Part shown: positions 35,801-50,800 of the stretch, piece after piece
Layout: the number at the start of each line of letters is the position of its first letter
Numbering within the stretch: position 1 is the stretch's first letter
The notes under the pieces: generated by a model
Told to the model about the DNA's origin: nothing
The model's input: the letters and a program-made list of their open reading frames with translations, nothing else
The model's database searches: none
Position numbers and translations under genes: made by a program
Source: Ridgeia piscesae
Taxonomy: Eukaryota; Annelida; Polychaeta; Sabellida; Siboglinidae
Reading direction: 5' to 3'
DNA: 64,000 nt
NCBI GenBank assembly: GCA_025642075.2
Contig: JAODUO010001825.1
Coordinates: 39,330-103,329 of the forward strand

Positions 35801-38800
35801 TGAGACTGACCACTCCTGTTGTCTTGATGAGACTGACCAGCCCTGTTGTCTTGATGAGACTGACCAGCCCTGTTGTCTTGATGAGACTGACCAGTCCTGT
35901 TGTCTTGAAGAGACTGACCAGCCCCGTTGTCTTGATGAGACTGACCAGCCCCGTTGTCTTGATGAGACTGACCAGTCCTGTTGTCTTGATGAGACCGACC
36001 AGCCCCGTTGTCTTGAAGAGACTGACCAGTCCTGTTGTCTTGATGAGACTGACCAGCCCTGTTGTCTTGATGAGACTGACCAGTCCTGTTGTCTTGATGA
36101 GACTGACCAGTCCTGTTGTCTTGAAGAGACTGACCAGCCCCGTTGTCTTGATGAGACTGACCAGCCCCGTTGTCTTGATGAGACTGACCAGTCCTGTTGT
36201 CTTGATGAGACCGACCAGCCCCGTTGTCTTGATGAGACTGACCACTCCTGTTGTCTTGATGAGACTGACCACTCCTGTTGTCTTGATGAGACTGACCAGC
36301 CCTGTTGTCTTGATGAGACTGACCAGCCCCGTTGTCTTGATGAGACTGACCAGTCCTGTTGTCTTGATGAGACCGACCAGTCCTGTTGTCTTGATGAGAC
36401 CGACCAGCCCCGTTGTCTTGATGAGACTGACCAGTCCTGTTGTCTTGATGAGACCGACCAGTCCTGTTGTCTTGATGAGACCGACCAGTCCTGTTGTCTT
36501 GATGAGACCGACCAGTCCTGTTGTCTTGATGAGACTGACCAGTCCTGTTGTCTTGAAGAGACTGACCAGCCCCGTTGTCTTGATGAGACTGACCAGCCCC
36601 ATTGTCTTGGTGAGACTGACCAGCCCCTTTGTCTTGATGAGACTGACCAGCCCTGTTGTCTTGATGAGACTGACCAGCCCCGTTGTCTTGATGAGACTGA
36701 CCAGCCCTGTTGTCTTGATGAGACTGACCAGTCCCGCTGTCTTGATGAGACTGACCAGTCCTGTTGTCTTGATGAGACTGACCAGCCCTGTTGTCTTGAT
36801 GAGACTGACCAGCCCTGTTGTCTTGATGAGACTGACCACTCCTGTTGTCTTGATGAGACTGACCAGCCCTGTTGTCTTGATGAGACTGACCAGCCCTGTT
36901 GTCTTGATGAGACTGACCAGTCCTGTTGTCTTGAAGAGACTGACCAGCCCCGTTGTCTTGATGAGACTGACCAGCCCCGTTGTCTTGATGAGACTGACCA
37001 GTCCTGTTGTCTTGATGAGACCGACCAGCCCCGTTGTCTTGAAGAGACTGACCAGTCCTGTTGTCTTGATGAGACTGACCAGCCCTGTTGTCTTGATGAG
37101 ACTGACCAGTCCTGTTGTCTTGATGAGACTGACCAGTCCTGTTGTCTTGAAGAGACTGACCAGCCCCGTTGTCTTGATGAGACTGACCAGCCCCGTTGTC
37201 TTGATGAGACTGACCAGTCCTGTTGTCTTGATGAGACCGACCAGCCCCGTTGTCTTGATGAGACTGACCACTCCTGTTGTCTTGATGAGACTGACCACTC
37301 CTGTTGTCTTGATGAGACTGACCAGCCCTGTTGTCTTGATGAGACTGACCAGCCCCGTTGTCTTGATGAGACTGACCACCCTGTTGTCTTGATGAGACTG
37401 ACCACTCCTGTTGTCTTGATGAGACTGACCAGCCCTGTTGTCTTGATGAGACTGACCAGCCCTGTTGTCTTGATGAGACTGACCACTCCTGTTGTCTTGA
37501 TGAGACCGACCAGCCCTGTTGTCTTGATGAGACTGACCAGCCCTGTTGTCTTGATGAGACTGACCAGCCCTGTTGTCTTGATGAGACTGACCAGCCCCGT
37601 TGTCTTGATGAGACTGACCACCCTGTTGTCTTGATGAGACTGACCAGCCCTGTTGTCTTGATGAGACCGCCCTGTTGTCTTGATGAGACTGACCAGCCCT
37701 GTTGTCTTGATGGACTGACCAGCCCGTTGCTTGATGAGACTGACCGTCCTGTTGTCTTGATGAGACTGACCACCCTGTTGTCTTGAAGACCAGCCCCGTT
37801 GTCTTGATGAGACTGACCAGTCCTGTGTCTTGATGAGATGACCAGCCCTGTTGTCTTGATGAGATGACCAGCCCGTTGTCTTGATGAGATGACCAGTCCT
37901 GTTGTCTTGATGAGACTGACCAGCCCTGTTGTCTTGATGAGACTGACCAGCCCTGTTGTCTTGATGAGACTGACCAGTCCTGTTGTCTTGATGAGACTGA
38001 CCAGCCCTGTTGCTTGATGAGACTGACCAGCCCTGTTGTCTTGAGAGACTGACCAGTCCTGTTGTCTTGAGAGACTGACCAGCCCTGTTGTCTTGATGAG
38101 ACTGACCAGCCCTGTTGTCTTGATGAGACTGACCAGCCCTGTTGTCTTGATGAGACTGACCAGCCCTGTTGTCTTGATGAGACTGACCAGCCCTGTTGTC
38201 TTGATGAGACTGACCAGTCCTGTTGTCTTGATGAGACTGACCAGTCCTGTTGTTTGAGACTGACCCCCTTCTTGATGAGATGACCGCCTGTTGTCTGATG
38301 ACTGCCAGCCTGTTGTCTGGAGACTGACCAGCCTGTTGTCTGATGACTGACCAGCCTTTTGATACTGACCAGCCCTGTTGTCTTGATGAGACTGACCAGC
38401 CCGTTGTCTTATGAGACTGACCGTCCTGTTGTCTTGAGAGACTGACCAGTCCCGTGTCTTGATGAGACTGACCAGCCCTGTTGTCTTGATGAGACTGACC
38501 AGCCCGTTGTCTTGATGAGACTGACCAGCCCTGTTGTCTTGATGAGACTGACCACCCTGTTTCTTGATGAGACTGACCGCCCTGTTGTCTTGATGAGACT
38601 GACCGCCCTGTTGTCTTGATGAGACTGACCAGCCCTGTGTCTTGATGAGACGACCATCCGTTTCTTGATGGACTGACCAGTCCTGTGTCTTGATGAGACT
38701 GACCATCCTGTGTCTTGATGGACTGACCAGCCCTGTGTCTTGATGGACTGACCACCCTGTGTCTTGATGGACTGACCCCTGTGTCTTGATGAGACGACCA

Positions 38801-41800
38801 GCCCTGTTCTTGAGAGACGCCAGCCCGTGTCTTGAGACTGACTCCGTGTCTTGCCGTTCTTGAGAGACTGACCAGCGTTTCTTGAGAGAGCGGATGAGAC
38901 TGACCACCCGTGTCTTGATGAGACTGACCATCCTTGTCTTGATGAGACGACCAGCCGTGTCTTGATGAGACTGACCACCGTGTCTTGATGAGACTGACCA
39001 TCCTTGTCTTGATGAGACGACCAGCGTTGTCTTGATGAGACGACCAGCCGTGTCTTGATGAGACTGACCAGTCCGTGTCTTGATGAGACGACCACGTTGT
39101 CTTGATGAGACGACCACCGTTGTCTTGATGAGACGACCAGCCGTGTCTTGATGAGACGACCACCGTTGTCTTGATGAGACGACCATCCTGTTGTCTTGAT
39201 GAGACGACCATCCGTGTCTTGATGAGACGACCACCGTTGTCTTGATGAGACGACCAGCTGTTGTCTTGATGAGACGACCACGTTGTCTTGATGAGACTGA
39301 CCATCCGTGTCTTGATGAGACGACCAGCTGTTGTCTTGATGAGACGACCAGCCCGTTGTCTTGATGAGACTGACCAGCCTGTTGTCTTGATGAGACGACC
39401 AGCTGTTGTCTTGATGAGACGACCAGCCGTTGTCTTGATGAGACGACCAGCTGTTGTCTTGATGAGACGACCAGCCGTTGTCTTGATGAGACGACCAGCC
39501 GTTGTCTTGATGAGACGACCAGTCCTGTTGTCTTGATGAGACGACCAGCCGTGTCTTGATGAGACGACCAGCCGTTGTCTTGATGAGACTGACCATCCTG
39601 TTGTCTTGATGAGACGACCGTGTCTTGATGAGACGACCAGCCGTGTCTTGATGAGACTGACCATCCGTGTCTTGATGAGACGACCACGTGTCTTGATGAG
39701 ACTGACCAGCCCGTGTCTTGATGAGACGACCAGCCGTTGTCTTGATGAGACGACCACCCTGTTGTCTTGATGAGACGACCAGCCTTGTCTTGATGAGACG
39801 ACCACCCGTTGTCTTGATGAGACTGACCACTCCTGTTGTCTTGATGAGACGACCAGCCCGTTGTCTTGATGAGACTGACCAGCCCAGCCCCGTTGTCTTG
39901 ATGAGACTGACCAGTCCTGTTGTCTTGATGAGACTGACCAGCCCTGTTGTCTTGATGAGACTGACCAGTCCTGTTGTCTTGATGAGACTGACCAGTCCTG
40001 TTGTCTTGATGAGACTGACCAGCCCCGTTGTCTTGATGAGACTGACCAGCCCCGTTGTCTTGATGAGACTGACCAGTCCTGTTGTCTTGATGAGACCGAC
40101 CAGCCCCGTTGTCTTGATGAGACTGACCAGTCCTGTTGTCTTGATGAGACTGACCACTCCTGTTGTCTTGATGAGACTGACCAGCCCTGTTGTCTTGATG
40201 AGACTGACCAGCCCCGTTGTCTTGATGAGACTGACCAGTCCTGTTGTCTTGATGAGACCGACCAGTCCTGTTGTCTTGATGAGACCGACCAGCCCCGTTG
40301 TCTTGATGAGACTGACCAGTCCTGTTGTCTTGATGAGACTGACCACTCCTGTTGTCTTGATGAGACTGACCACTCCTGTTGTCTTGATGAGACCGACCAG
40401 TCCTGTTGTCTTGATGAGACCGACCAGCCCCGTTGTCTTGATGAGACTGACCAGTCCTGTTGTCTTGATGAGACTGACCAGCTCCTGTTGTCTTGATGAG
40501 ACTGACCAGCTCCTGTTGTCTTGATGAGACCGACCAGTCCTGTTGTCTTGATGAGACCGACCAGCCCTGTTGTCTTGATGAGACTGACCAGTCCTGTTGT
40601 CTTGATGAGACCGACCAGTCCTGTTGTCTTGATGAGACCGACCAGCCCCGTTGTCTTGATGAGACTGACCAGTCCTGTTGTCTTGATGAGACCGACCAGT
40701 CCTGTTGTCTTGATGAGACCGACCAGTCCTGTTGTCTTGATGAGACCGACCAGTCCTGTTGTCTTGATGAGACTGACCAGCCCCGTTGTCTTGATGAGAC
40801 TGACCAGTCCTGTTGTCTTGATGAGACCGACCAGTCCTGTTGTCTTGATGAGACCGACCAGTCCTGTTGTCTTGATGAGACCGACCAGCCCCGTTGTCTT
40901 GATGAGACTGACCACTCCTGTTGTCTTGATGAGACTGACCACTCCTGTTGTCTTGATGAGACTGACCAGCCCTGTTGTCTTGATGAGACTGACCAGTCCT
41001 GTTGTCTTGATGAGACTGACCAGCCCTGTTGTCTTGATGAGACTGACCAGCCCTGTTGTCTTGATGAGACCGACCAGCCCCGTTGTCTTGATGAGACTGA
41101 CCACTCCTGTTGTCTTGATGAGACCGACCAGCCCTGTTGTCTTGATGAGACTGACCAGCCCTGTTGTCTTGATGAGACTGACCACTCCTGTTGTCTTGAT
41201 GAGACTGACCAGCCCTGTTGTCTTGATGAGACTGACCAGCCCCGTTGTCTTGATGAGACTGACCAGCCCTGTTGTCTTGATGAGACCGACCAGTCCTGTT
41301 GTCTTGATGAGACTGACCAGTCCTGTTGTCTTGATGAGACCGACCAGCCCTGTTGTCTTGATGAGACTGACCAGCCCTGTTGTCTTGATGAGACTGACCA
41401 GTCCTGTTGTCTTGATGAGACTGACCAGCCCTGTTGTCTTGATGAGACTGACCAGTCCTGTTGTCTTGATGAGACCGACCAGCCCTGTTGTCTTGATGAG
41501 ACTGACCAGCCCTGTTGTCTTGATGAGACTGACCAGTCCTGTTGTCTTGATGAGACTGACCAGCCCCGTTGTCTTGATGAGACTGACCAGTCCTGTTGTC
41601 TTGATGAGACCGACCAGCCCTGTTGTCTTGATGAGACTGACCAGCCCTGTTGTCTTGATGAGACCGACCAGCCCTGTTGTCTTGATGAGACTGACCAGCC
41701 CTGTTGTCTTGATGAGACTGACCAGCCCTGTTGTCTTGATGAGACTGACCAGCCCTGTTGTCTTGATGAGACTGACCAGTCCTGTTGTCTTGATGAGACT

Positions 41801-44800
41801 GACCAGCCCTGTTGTCTTGATGAGACTGACCAGCCCTGTTGTCTTGATGAGACTGACCAGCCCTGTTGTCTTGATGAGACTGACCAGCCCTGTTGTCTTG
41901 ATGAGACTGACCAGTCCTGTTGTCTTGATGAGACTGACCAGCCCTGTTGTCTTGATGAGACTGACCAGCCCTGTTGTCTTGATGAGACTGACCAGCCCTG
42001 TTGTCTTGATGAGACTGACCAGCCCTGTTGTCTTGATGAGACTGACCACTCCTGTTGTCTTGATGAGACTGACCAGCCCTGTTGTCTTGATGAGACTGAC
42101 CAGTCCTGTTGTCTTGATGAGACTGACCAGCCCTGTTGTCTTGATGAGACTGACCAGCCCTGTTGTCTTGATGAGACTGACCAGCCCTGTTGTCTTGATG
42201 AGACTGACCAGCCCTGTTGTCTTGATGAGACTGACCAGCCCTGTTGTCTTGATGAGACTGACCAGCCCCGTTGTCTTGATGAGACTGACCAGCCCTGTTG
42301 TCTTGATGAGACTGACCAGTCCTGTTGTCTTGATGAGACTGACCAGCCCTGTTGTCTTGATGAGACTGACCAGTCCTGTTGTCTTGATGAGACTGACCAG
42401 CCCTGTTGTCTTGATGAGACTGACCACTCCTGTTGTCTTGATGAGACTGACCAGCCCTGTTGTCTTGATGAGACTGACCAGCCCTGTTGTCTTGATGAGA
42501 CTGACCAGCCCTGTTGTCTTGATGAGACTGACCAGCCCTGTTGTCTTGATGAGACTGACCAGTCCCGCTTGTCTTGATGAGACTGACCAGTCCCGTTGTC
42601 TTGATGAGACTGACCAGTCCCGCTGTCTTGATGAGACTGACCAGTCCCGCTGTCTTGATGAGACTGACCAGTCCCGCTTTTCTTGATGAGACTGACCAGT
42701 CCCGTTGTCTTGATGAGACTGACCAGTCCCGCTTTTCTTGATGAGACTGACCAGTCCCGCTGTCTTGATGAGACTGACCAGTCCCGCTTGTCTTGATGAG
42801 ACTGACCAGTCCCGCTGTCTTGATGAGACTGACCAGTCCCGCTGTCTTGATGAGACTGACCAGTCCTGTTGTCTTGATGAGACTGACCAGTCCCGCTTGT
42901 CTTGATGAGACTGACCAGTCCTGTTGTCTTGATGAGACTGACCAGTCCCGCTGTCTTGATGAGACTGACCAGTCCTGTTGTCTTGATGAGACTGACCAGT
43001 CCCGCTGTCTTGATGAGACTGACCAGTCCTGTTGTCTTGATGAGACTGACCAGTCCTGTTGTCTTGATGAGACTGACCAGTCCCTGTTGTCTTGATGAGA
43101 CTGACCAGCCCTGTTGTCTTGATGAGACTGACCAGCCCTGTTGTCTTGATGAGACTGACCAGCCCTGTTGTCTTGATGAGACTGACCAGCCCTGTTGTCT
43201 TGATGAGACTGACCAGTCCCGTTGTCTTGATGAGACTGACCAGCCCTGTTGTCTTGATGAGACTGACCAGTCCTGTTGTCTTGATGAGACTGACCAGTCC
43301 CGTTGTCTTGATGAGACTGACCAGCTCCTGTTGTCTTGATGAGACTGACCAGCCCGTTGTCTTGATGAGACTGACCACTTCCTGTTGTCTTGATGAGACT
43401 GACCAGTCCGTTGTCTTGATGAGACTGACCAGTCCCGTGTCTTGATGAGACTGACCAGTCCCTCATGTCTTGATGAGACTGACCAGTCCGTGTCTTGATG
43501 AGACTGACCAGCCCTTTGTCTTGATGAGACTGACCACTCCTGTTGTCTTGATGAGACTGACCAGCCCTGTTGTCTTGATGAGACTGACCAGTCCCGCTGT
43601 CTTGATGAGACTGACCAGTCCCGTTGTCTTGATGAGACTGACCAGTCCCGCTGTCTTGATGAGACTGACCAGTCCCGCTGTCTTGATGAGACTGACCAGT
43701 CCCGCTGTCTTGATGAGACTGACCAGTCCCGCTGTCTTGATGAGACTGACCAGTCCCGCTGTCTTGATGAGACTGACCAGTCCCGCTGTCTTGATGAGAC
43801 TGACCAGCCCTGTTGTCTTGATGAGACTGACCAGCCCTGTTGTCTTGATGAGACTGACCAGTCCCGCTGTCTTGATGAGACTGACCAGTCCCGCTGTCTT
43901 GATGAGACTGACCAGTCCTGTTGTCTTGATGAGACTGACCAGTCCCGCTGTCTTGATGAGACTGACCAGTCCTGTTGTCTTGATGAGACTGACCAGTCCC
44001 GTTGTCTTGATGAGACTGACCAGTCCTGTTGTCTTGATGAGACTGACCAGTCCCGCTGTCTTGATGAGACTGACCAGTCCCGCTTTTCTTGATGAGACTG
44101 ACCAGCCCTGTTGTCTTGATGAGACTGACCAGTCCCGTTGTCTTGATGAGACTGACCAGTCCCTGTTGTCTTGATGAGACTGACCAGTCCTGTTGTCTTG
44201 ATGAGACTGACCAGCCCTGTTGTCTTGATGAGACTGACCAGTCCTGTTGTCTTGATGAGACTGACCAGCCCTGTTGTCTTGATGAGACTGACCAGTCCCT
44301 GTCTGTCTTGATGAGACTGACCAGTCCTGTTGTCTTGATGAGACTGACCAGCCCGTGTCTTGATGAGACTGACCAGTCCGTTGTCTTGATGAGACTGACC
44401 AGTCCCGCTTGTCTTGATGAGACTGACCAGTCCCGTGTCTTGATGAGACTGACCAGTCCCGTTGTCTTGATGAGACTGACCAGTCCGTTGTCTTGATGAG
44501 ACTGACCAGCTCCGTGTCTTGATGAGACTGACCAGTCCCGTGTCTTGATGAGACTGACCAGTCCGTTGTCTTGATGAGACTGACCAGCCCTGTTGTCTTG
44601 ATGAGACTGACCAGCCCTGTTGTCTTGATGAGACTGACCAGTCCTGTGTCTTGATGAGACTGACCAGCCCGTGTCTTGATGAGACTGACCAGCCCGTTGT
44701 CTTGATGAGACTGACCAGTCCGTTGTCTTGATGAGACTGACCAGTCCCGCTGTCTTGATGAGACTGACCAGTCCCGCTGTCTTGATGAGACTGACCAGTC

Positions 44801-47800
44801 CCGTTGTCTTGATGAGACTGACCAGTCCCTGCTGTCTTGATGAGACTGACCAGTCCCGCTGTCTTGATGAGACTGACCAGTCCCGCTGTCTTGATGAGAC
44901 TGACCAGTCCCGCTGTCTTGATGAGACTGACCAGTCCCGCTGTCTTGATGAGACTGACCAGTCCGCTGTCTTGATGAGACTGACCAGTCCCGCTGTCTTG
45001 ATGAGACTGACCAGTCCCGCTGTCTTGATGAGACTGACCAGTCCCGCTGTCTTGATGAGACTGACCAGTCCTGTTGTCTTGATGAGACTGACCAGTCCCG
45101 TTGTCTTGATGAGACTGACCAGTCCCGCTGTCTTGATGAGACTGACCAGTCCCGCTGTCTTGATGAGACTGACCAGTCCCGCTGTCTTGATGAGACTGAC
45201 CAGTCCCGCTGTCTTGATGAGACTGACCAGTCCCGCTGTCTTGATGAGACTGACCAGTCCCGTTGTCTTGATGAGACTGACCAGTCCCGCTGTCTTGAGG
45301 CACCTTTCAGTTTGGTTTCCTCACAATACAAGCTCATATAGCATTTTATACCTCAAGATCTGTGTAATAAAAAAGATACAGAATCCACTTCACGTATGTT
45401 GTAGTCATACAAAAATCCACTTCACATGTGTTGTAGCCATAACAAATTCCACTTCACATGTGTTGCAGTCATACAAAAATCCACTTCACGTGTGTTGTAG
45501 CCATACAAAAATCCACTTCACGTGTGTTGTAGCCATAAAAAATTCCACTTCACATGTGTTGCAGTCATACAAAAATCCACTTCACATGTGTTGTAGCCAT
45601 ACAAAAATCCACTTCACGTGTGTTGTAGCCATACAAAAATCCACTTCACGTGTGTTGTAGCCATACAAAAATCCACTTCACGTGTGTTGTAGTCATACAA
45701 AAATCCACTTCACGTGTGTTGCAGTCATACAAAAATCCACTTCACGTGTGTTGTAGCCATACAAAAATCCACTTCACGTGTGTTGTAGCCATACAAAAAT
45801 CCACTTCACATGTGTTGTAGCCATACAAAAATCCACTTCACGTGTGTTGTAGCCATACAAAAATCCACTTCACGTGTGTTGTAGTCATACAAAAATCCAC
45901 TTCACGTGTGTTGCAGTCATACAAAAATCCACTTCACATGTGTTGCAGTCATACAAAAATCCACTTCACGTGTGTTGTAGCCATACAAAAATCCACTTCA
46001 CATGTGTTGCAGTCATCCACCAACAGTGTGTTACCGTGAATGGCTGTTGTTTCAGGAGGCGATTGAGACGCTGGATTCTGTGAATGAGTTTGACATGGAG
46101 CAAGAAGGCAAGTTACACGTGCTGTACGGAGGCACAAAGGTTGTACAACACTCACCTCCCAGCAAGACAGGGCCAGGACTCAAAGGTACACAGCCATCTC
46201 AGCCAACCATGGCCTTCTCTTGATATCCATCTACATAACAATTTCGTAGACAGGAAAGCTAAGTTTTATAAAGTGCAAGCAACCTGTTGTAAAAGTTGTT
46301 AAGAGTGAATTATTTATTAATGTAGATCAATAGAAGCCCAAGTCTTGTAGGAAAACGCCATTGCCCAAACTAGTTAATCCTGTCTGAGCAATCCTATCCT
46401 TTCTATAAACTGCTGTTTGTCACATGGCCAGTGCATGTTGTATGGTCTGTAATCTGATTGTCACATGGCCAGTGCATGTTGTATGGTCTGTAATCTGATT
46501 GTCACATGGCCAGTGCATGTTGTATGGTCTGTAATCTGTTTGTCACATGGCCAGTGCCTGTTGTATGGTCTGTAATCTGATTGTCACATGGCCAGTGCAT
46601 GTTGTATGGTCTGTAATCTGTTTGTCACATGGCCAGTGCATGTTGTATGGTCTGTAATCTGTTTGTCACATGGCCAGTGCATGTTGTATGGTCTGTAATC
46701 TGTTTGTCACATGGCCAGTGCATGTTGTATGGTCTGTAATCTGATTGTCACATGGCCAGTGCCTGTTGTATGGTCTGTAATCTGTTTGTCACATGGCCAG
46801 TGCATGTTGTATGGTCTGTAATCTGTTTGTCACATGGCCAGTGCATGTTGTATGGTCTGTAATCTGTTTGTCACATGGCCAGTGCCTGTTGTATGGTCTG
46901 TAATCTGTTTGTCACATGGCCAGTGCCTGTTGTATGGTCTGTAATCTGTTTGTCACATGGCCAGTGCCTGTTGTATGGTCTGTAATCTGTTTGTCACATG
47001 GCCAGTGCCTGTTGTATGGTCTGTAATCTGTTTGTCACATGGCCAGTGCATGTTGTATGGTCTGTAATCTGTTTGTCACATGGCCAGTGCCTGTTGTGTG
47101 GTCTGTAATCTGTTTGTCACATGGCCAGTGCCTGTTGTATGGTCTGTAATCTGTTTGTCACATGGCCAGTGCCTGTTGTATGGTCTGTAATCTGTTTGTC
47201 ACATGGCCAGTGCATGTTGTATGGTCTGTAATCTGTTTGTCACATGGCCAGTGCCTGTTGTGTGGTCTGTAATCTGTTTGTCACATGGCCAGTGCATGTT
47301 GTATGGTCTGTAATCTGTTTGTCACATGGCCAGTGCCTGTTGTGTGGTCTGTAATCTGTTTGTCACATGGCCAGTGCCTGTTGTATGGTCTGTAATCTGT
47401 TTGTCACATGGCCAGTGCCTGTTGTATGGTCTGTAATCTGTTTGTCACATGGCCAGTGCATGTTGTATGGTCTGTAATCTGTTTGTCACATGGCCAGTGC
47501 ATGTTGTATGGTCTGTAATCTGTTTGTCACATGGCCAGTGCCTGTTGTATGGTCTGTAATCTGTTTGTCACATGGCCAGTGCCTGTTGTATGGTCTGTAA
47601 TCTGTTTGTCACATGGCCAGTGCATGTTGTATGGTCTGTAATCTGTTTGTCACATGGCCAGTGCATGTTGTATGGTCTGTAATCTGTTTGTCACATGGCC
47701 AGTGCCTGTTGTATGGTCTGTAATCTGTTTGTCACATGGCCAGTGCCTGTTGTATGGTCTGTAATCTGTTTGTCACTTGGCCAGTGCCTGTTGTATGGTC

Positions 47801-50800
47801 TGTAATCTGTTTGTCACATGGCCAGTGCATGTTGTATGGTCTGTAATCTGTTTGTCACATGGCCAGTGCATGTTGTATGGTCTGTAATCTGTTTGTCACA
47901 TGGCCAGTGCCTGTTGTATGGTCTGTAATCTGTTTGTCACATGGCCAGTGCCTGTTGTATGGTCTGTAATCTGTTTGTCACATGGCCAGTGCATGTTGTA
48001 TGGTCTGTAATCTGTTTGTCACATGGCCAGTGCATGTTGTATGGTCTGTAATCTGTTTGTCACATGGCCAGTGCCTGTTGTATGGTCTGTAATCTGTTTG
48101 TCACATGGCCAGTGCCTGTTGTATGGTCTGTAATCTGTTTGTCACTTGGCCAGTGCCTGTTGTATGGTCTGTAATCTGTTTGTCACATGGCCAGTGCATG
48201 TTGTATGGTCTGTAATCTGTTTGTCACATGGCCAGTGCATGTTGTATGGTCTGTAATCTGTTTGTCACATGGCCAGTGCCTGTTGTATGGTCTGTAATCT
48301 GTTTGTCACATGGCCAGTGCCTGTTGTATGGTCTGTAATCTGTTTGTCACATGGCCAGTGCATGTTGTATGGTCTGTAATCTGTTTGTCACATGGCCAGT
48401 GCATGTTGTATGGTCTGTAATCTGTTTGTCACATGGCCAGTGCCTGTTGTATGGTCTGTAATCTGTTTGTCACATGGCCAGTGCCTGTTGTATGGTCTGT
48501 AATCTGTTTGTCACTTGGCCAGTGCCTGTTGTATGGTCTGTAATCTGTTTGTCACATGGCCAGTGCATGTTGTATGGTCTGTAATCTGTTTGTCACATGG
48601 CCAGTGCATGTTGATAGTCTGTAATCTGTTTGTCACATGGCCAGTGCATATTGTATGGTCTGTAATCTGTCACATTGCCAGTGCATATTGTATGGTCTGT
48701 AATCTGTTTGTCACATTGCCAGTGCATATTGTATGGTCTGTAATCTGTTTGTCACATTGCCAGTGCATATTGTATGGTCTGTAATCTGTTTGTCACATTG
48801 CCAGTGCATATTGTATGGTCTGTAATCTGTAATCTGTTCAAGATCAGACAATATATTAAGATAACATAGTAGCATCATTGTGATGCAGCTTTTGGAATGG
48901 CATATTTGAAATCATATTTATGTGTACAGGTTATGTTAATTTTAGTATTCCATGTAACAAGTTTTTTTTCCTGAGATCTTCCTTTATACATTAAACAGGA
49001 TTTTGGTACGGAGTCAGGTGGTTCCACTGCCATATCCCCACAAACACAGCACCGTCAAAGGAATGATTTTGGGATGAGACCAAACGTGCAATTTTCTGAT
49101 GTGTTTTCTTAGCAAGTGACAACGGCTGTGTGGCATTTGTGCTACGCAATGGGTTCAGCACGTCGCAGGGAAAGTTGCTGAAGACAATCCTGTTTGGCGT
49201 GAAGCGAGTGACAGCAAATAATCTCGAGAGCTTCTTCTTCATCCTCTTTCTTCTCATCTTCGCCATCATCGCAGCCTCCTATGTCTGGATCAAAGGTCAG
49301 CGATCTTGGTAGAAATGTAATCCATGTTGTAGCATCTTTCCATGTGTGGCTTATTTTCTCCAAACTAGTATTGAAATACTAAATGTATGGTTCCTGTGGG
49401 CATTGGTTTTACATAGCCTTATTTTTAAAACGTTTCCTGAAAACGTTACTTTTGAAAGTTTGCTTCATGTGTAACAACCAGTCAATAACCACTGAAGATA
49501 CTTCAACAAATGATCTTACAGTCTGGAGTCCAAACAGCTTCAGAATTTGTTTCATAACTTTGCACCTGATCCATTTGTATTGGTCACACTGGCAGTTATC
49601 TTAACTGAACAAAACCACACAAACATATCCCTGTCATCACCCACAACATTGTCAATAAAAAATACTATGACATCCAGAGAAAGCCACAATTGTAACATTG
49701 CAACGATGTAAATCAATGGCCAATATTAGCATGTCAATTCACCACTTCAAATTTGTTTTGCAATAATTCTTTAGATTTTACGATACACAAACTACCCTGA
49801 GGGTTGGCAAGTACTGGGAGGCGACTATTTGGCAGAGGGTAGCGCAAGACAGGCAGATCTCGGAACAGCATGCCCAACCAACCGTAGGACACTTGCACAG
49901 TGATGATGGTGTGATGCATTTATGGGATACCAATGATTACCACTATGTGTTGCTGCTATTGATATTGACATATTTAGGAATAAACAACTGCCTCCCTAGT
50001 CCCACCGTAGGGATACGTCACACTCAAGGATTCAAGGGGCATAATACAGTGACCTGTTGTGATAGGACCTCGCATTGAAATGAGTAAAACACTATGACGA
50101 GTCTGTGAATGTCAAGTACGTGTTGTTTGCTGCAGGCACGGAGGACCCGACTCGCAACAAGTACAAGTTGTTCCTGGAGTGTACACTCATCCTCACGTCG
50201 GTCGTGCCCCCGGAACTCCCGATAGAACTCTCTCTGGCTGTCAACACTTCCCTCCTGGCCCTCGCCAAGCTGTGTGAGTCTCCCTCTGTCCCTACACTGT
50301 CCCTCGCTGTCCCTATACTCTCCTTCACTCTCCCTCGCTGTCCCTACACTCCCTCACTGTCCCTACACTCTCCTTCACTCTCCCTCGCTGTCACTCTCCC
50401 TCGCTGTCCCTACACTCTCCCTCACTCTCCCTCACTCTCCCTCACTCTCCCTCACTCTCCCTCACTCTCCCTCACTCTCCCTCACTCTCCCTCATCATCA
50501 GGTTGTATGCTGATGAAACATGACATGGTTTGTTGTAGTGTTAGACCAGTTGAAACTATTAGACAAGTCTCCATCTTGTTAGAAACTTACCTATACTGCC
50601 TTGCTTATCCATCGACGTTCCCTGGTGTATCTGTCCGTCTCTTGACAGCCTCAATAGTGCTTATCGTTTTTGAGAATGACCAACACTTTTGTCGTAATGC
50701 ACCCCTGAGCTTGGTCTCCAAGGATTTAGGCACTATAGAATAGTTACCTTGTTATCAATTAAAGTAAATGGATCGTCTTGCTAACATGACATTTAAAATA

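Noticed and set aside
35242..45303. A 3,353-codon minus-strand ORF (GQSHQDN-type repeats) and overlapping ORFs of 700-2,600 codons on both strands
   Set aside because: The 27-nt unit is divisible by three and lacks stops in several frames, so openness is automatic. No non-repeat domain, signal peptide or splice context is attached, and the region lies between two ATP13A1 exons in phase with each other.
45373..46055. 32-nt array before exon 8 as another acceptor-seeded repeat
   Set aside because: Some units end TGTTGCAG, but none contains exon 8 sequence and the true acceptor lies 37 nt beyond the array.
50105..50743. A 212-codon ORF extending exon 10
   Set aside because: Only the first part is exon 10. 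Beyond 50273 it is CT-rich intron read-through, and the GTGAGT donor joins exon 11 in phase.
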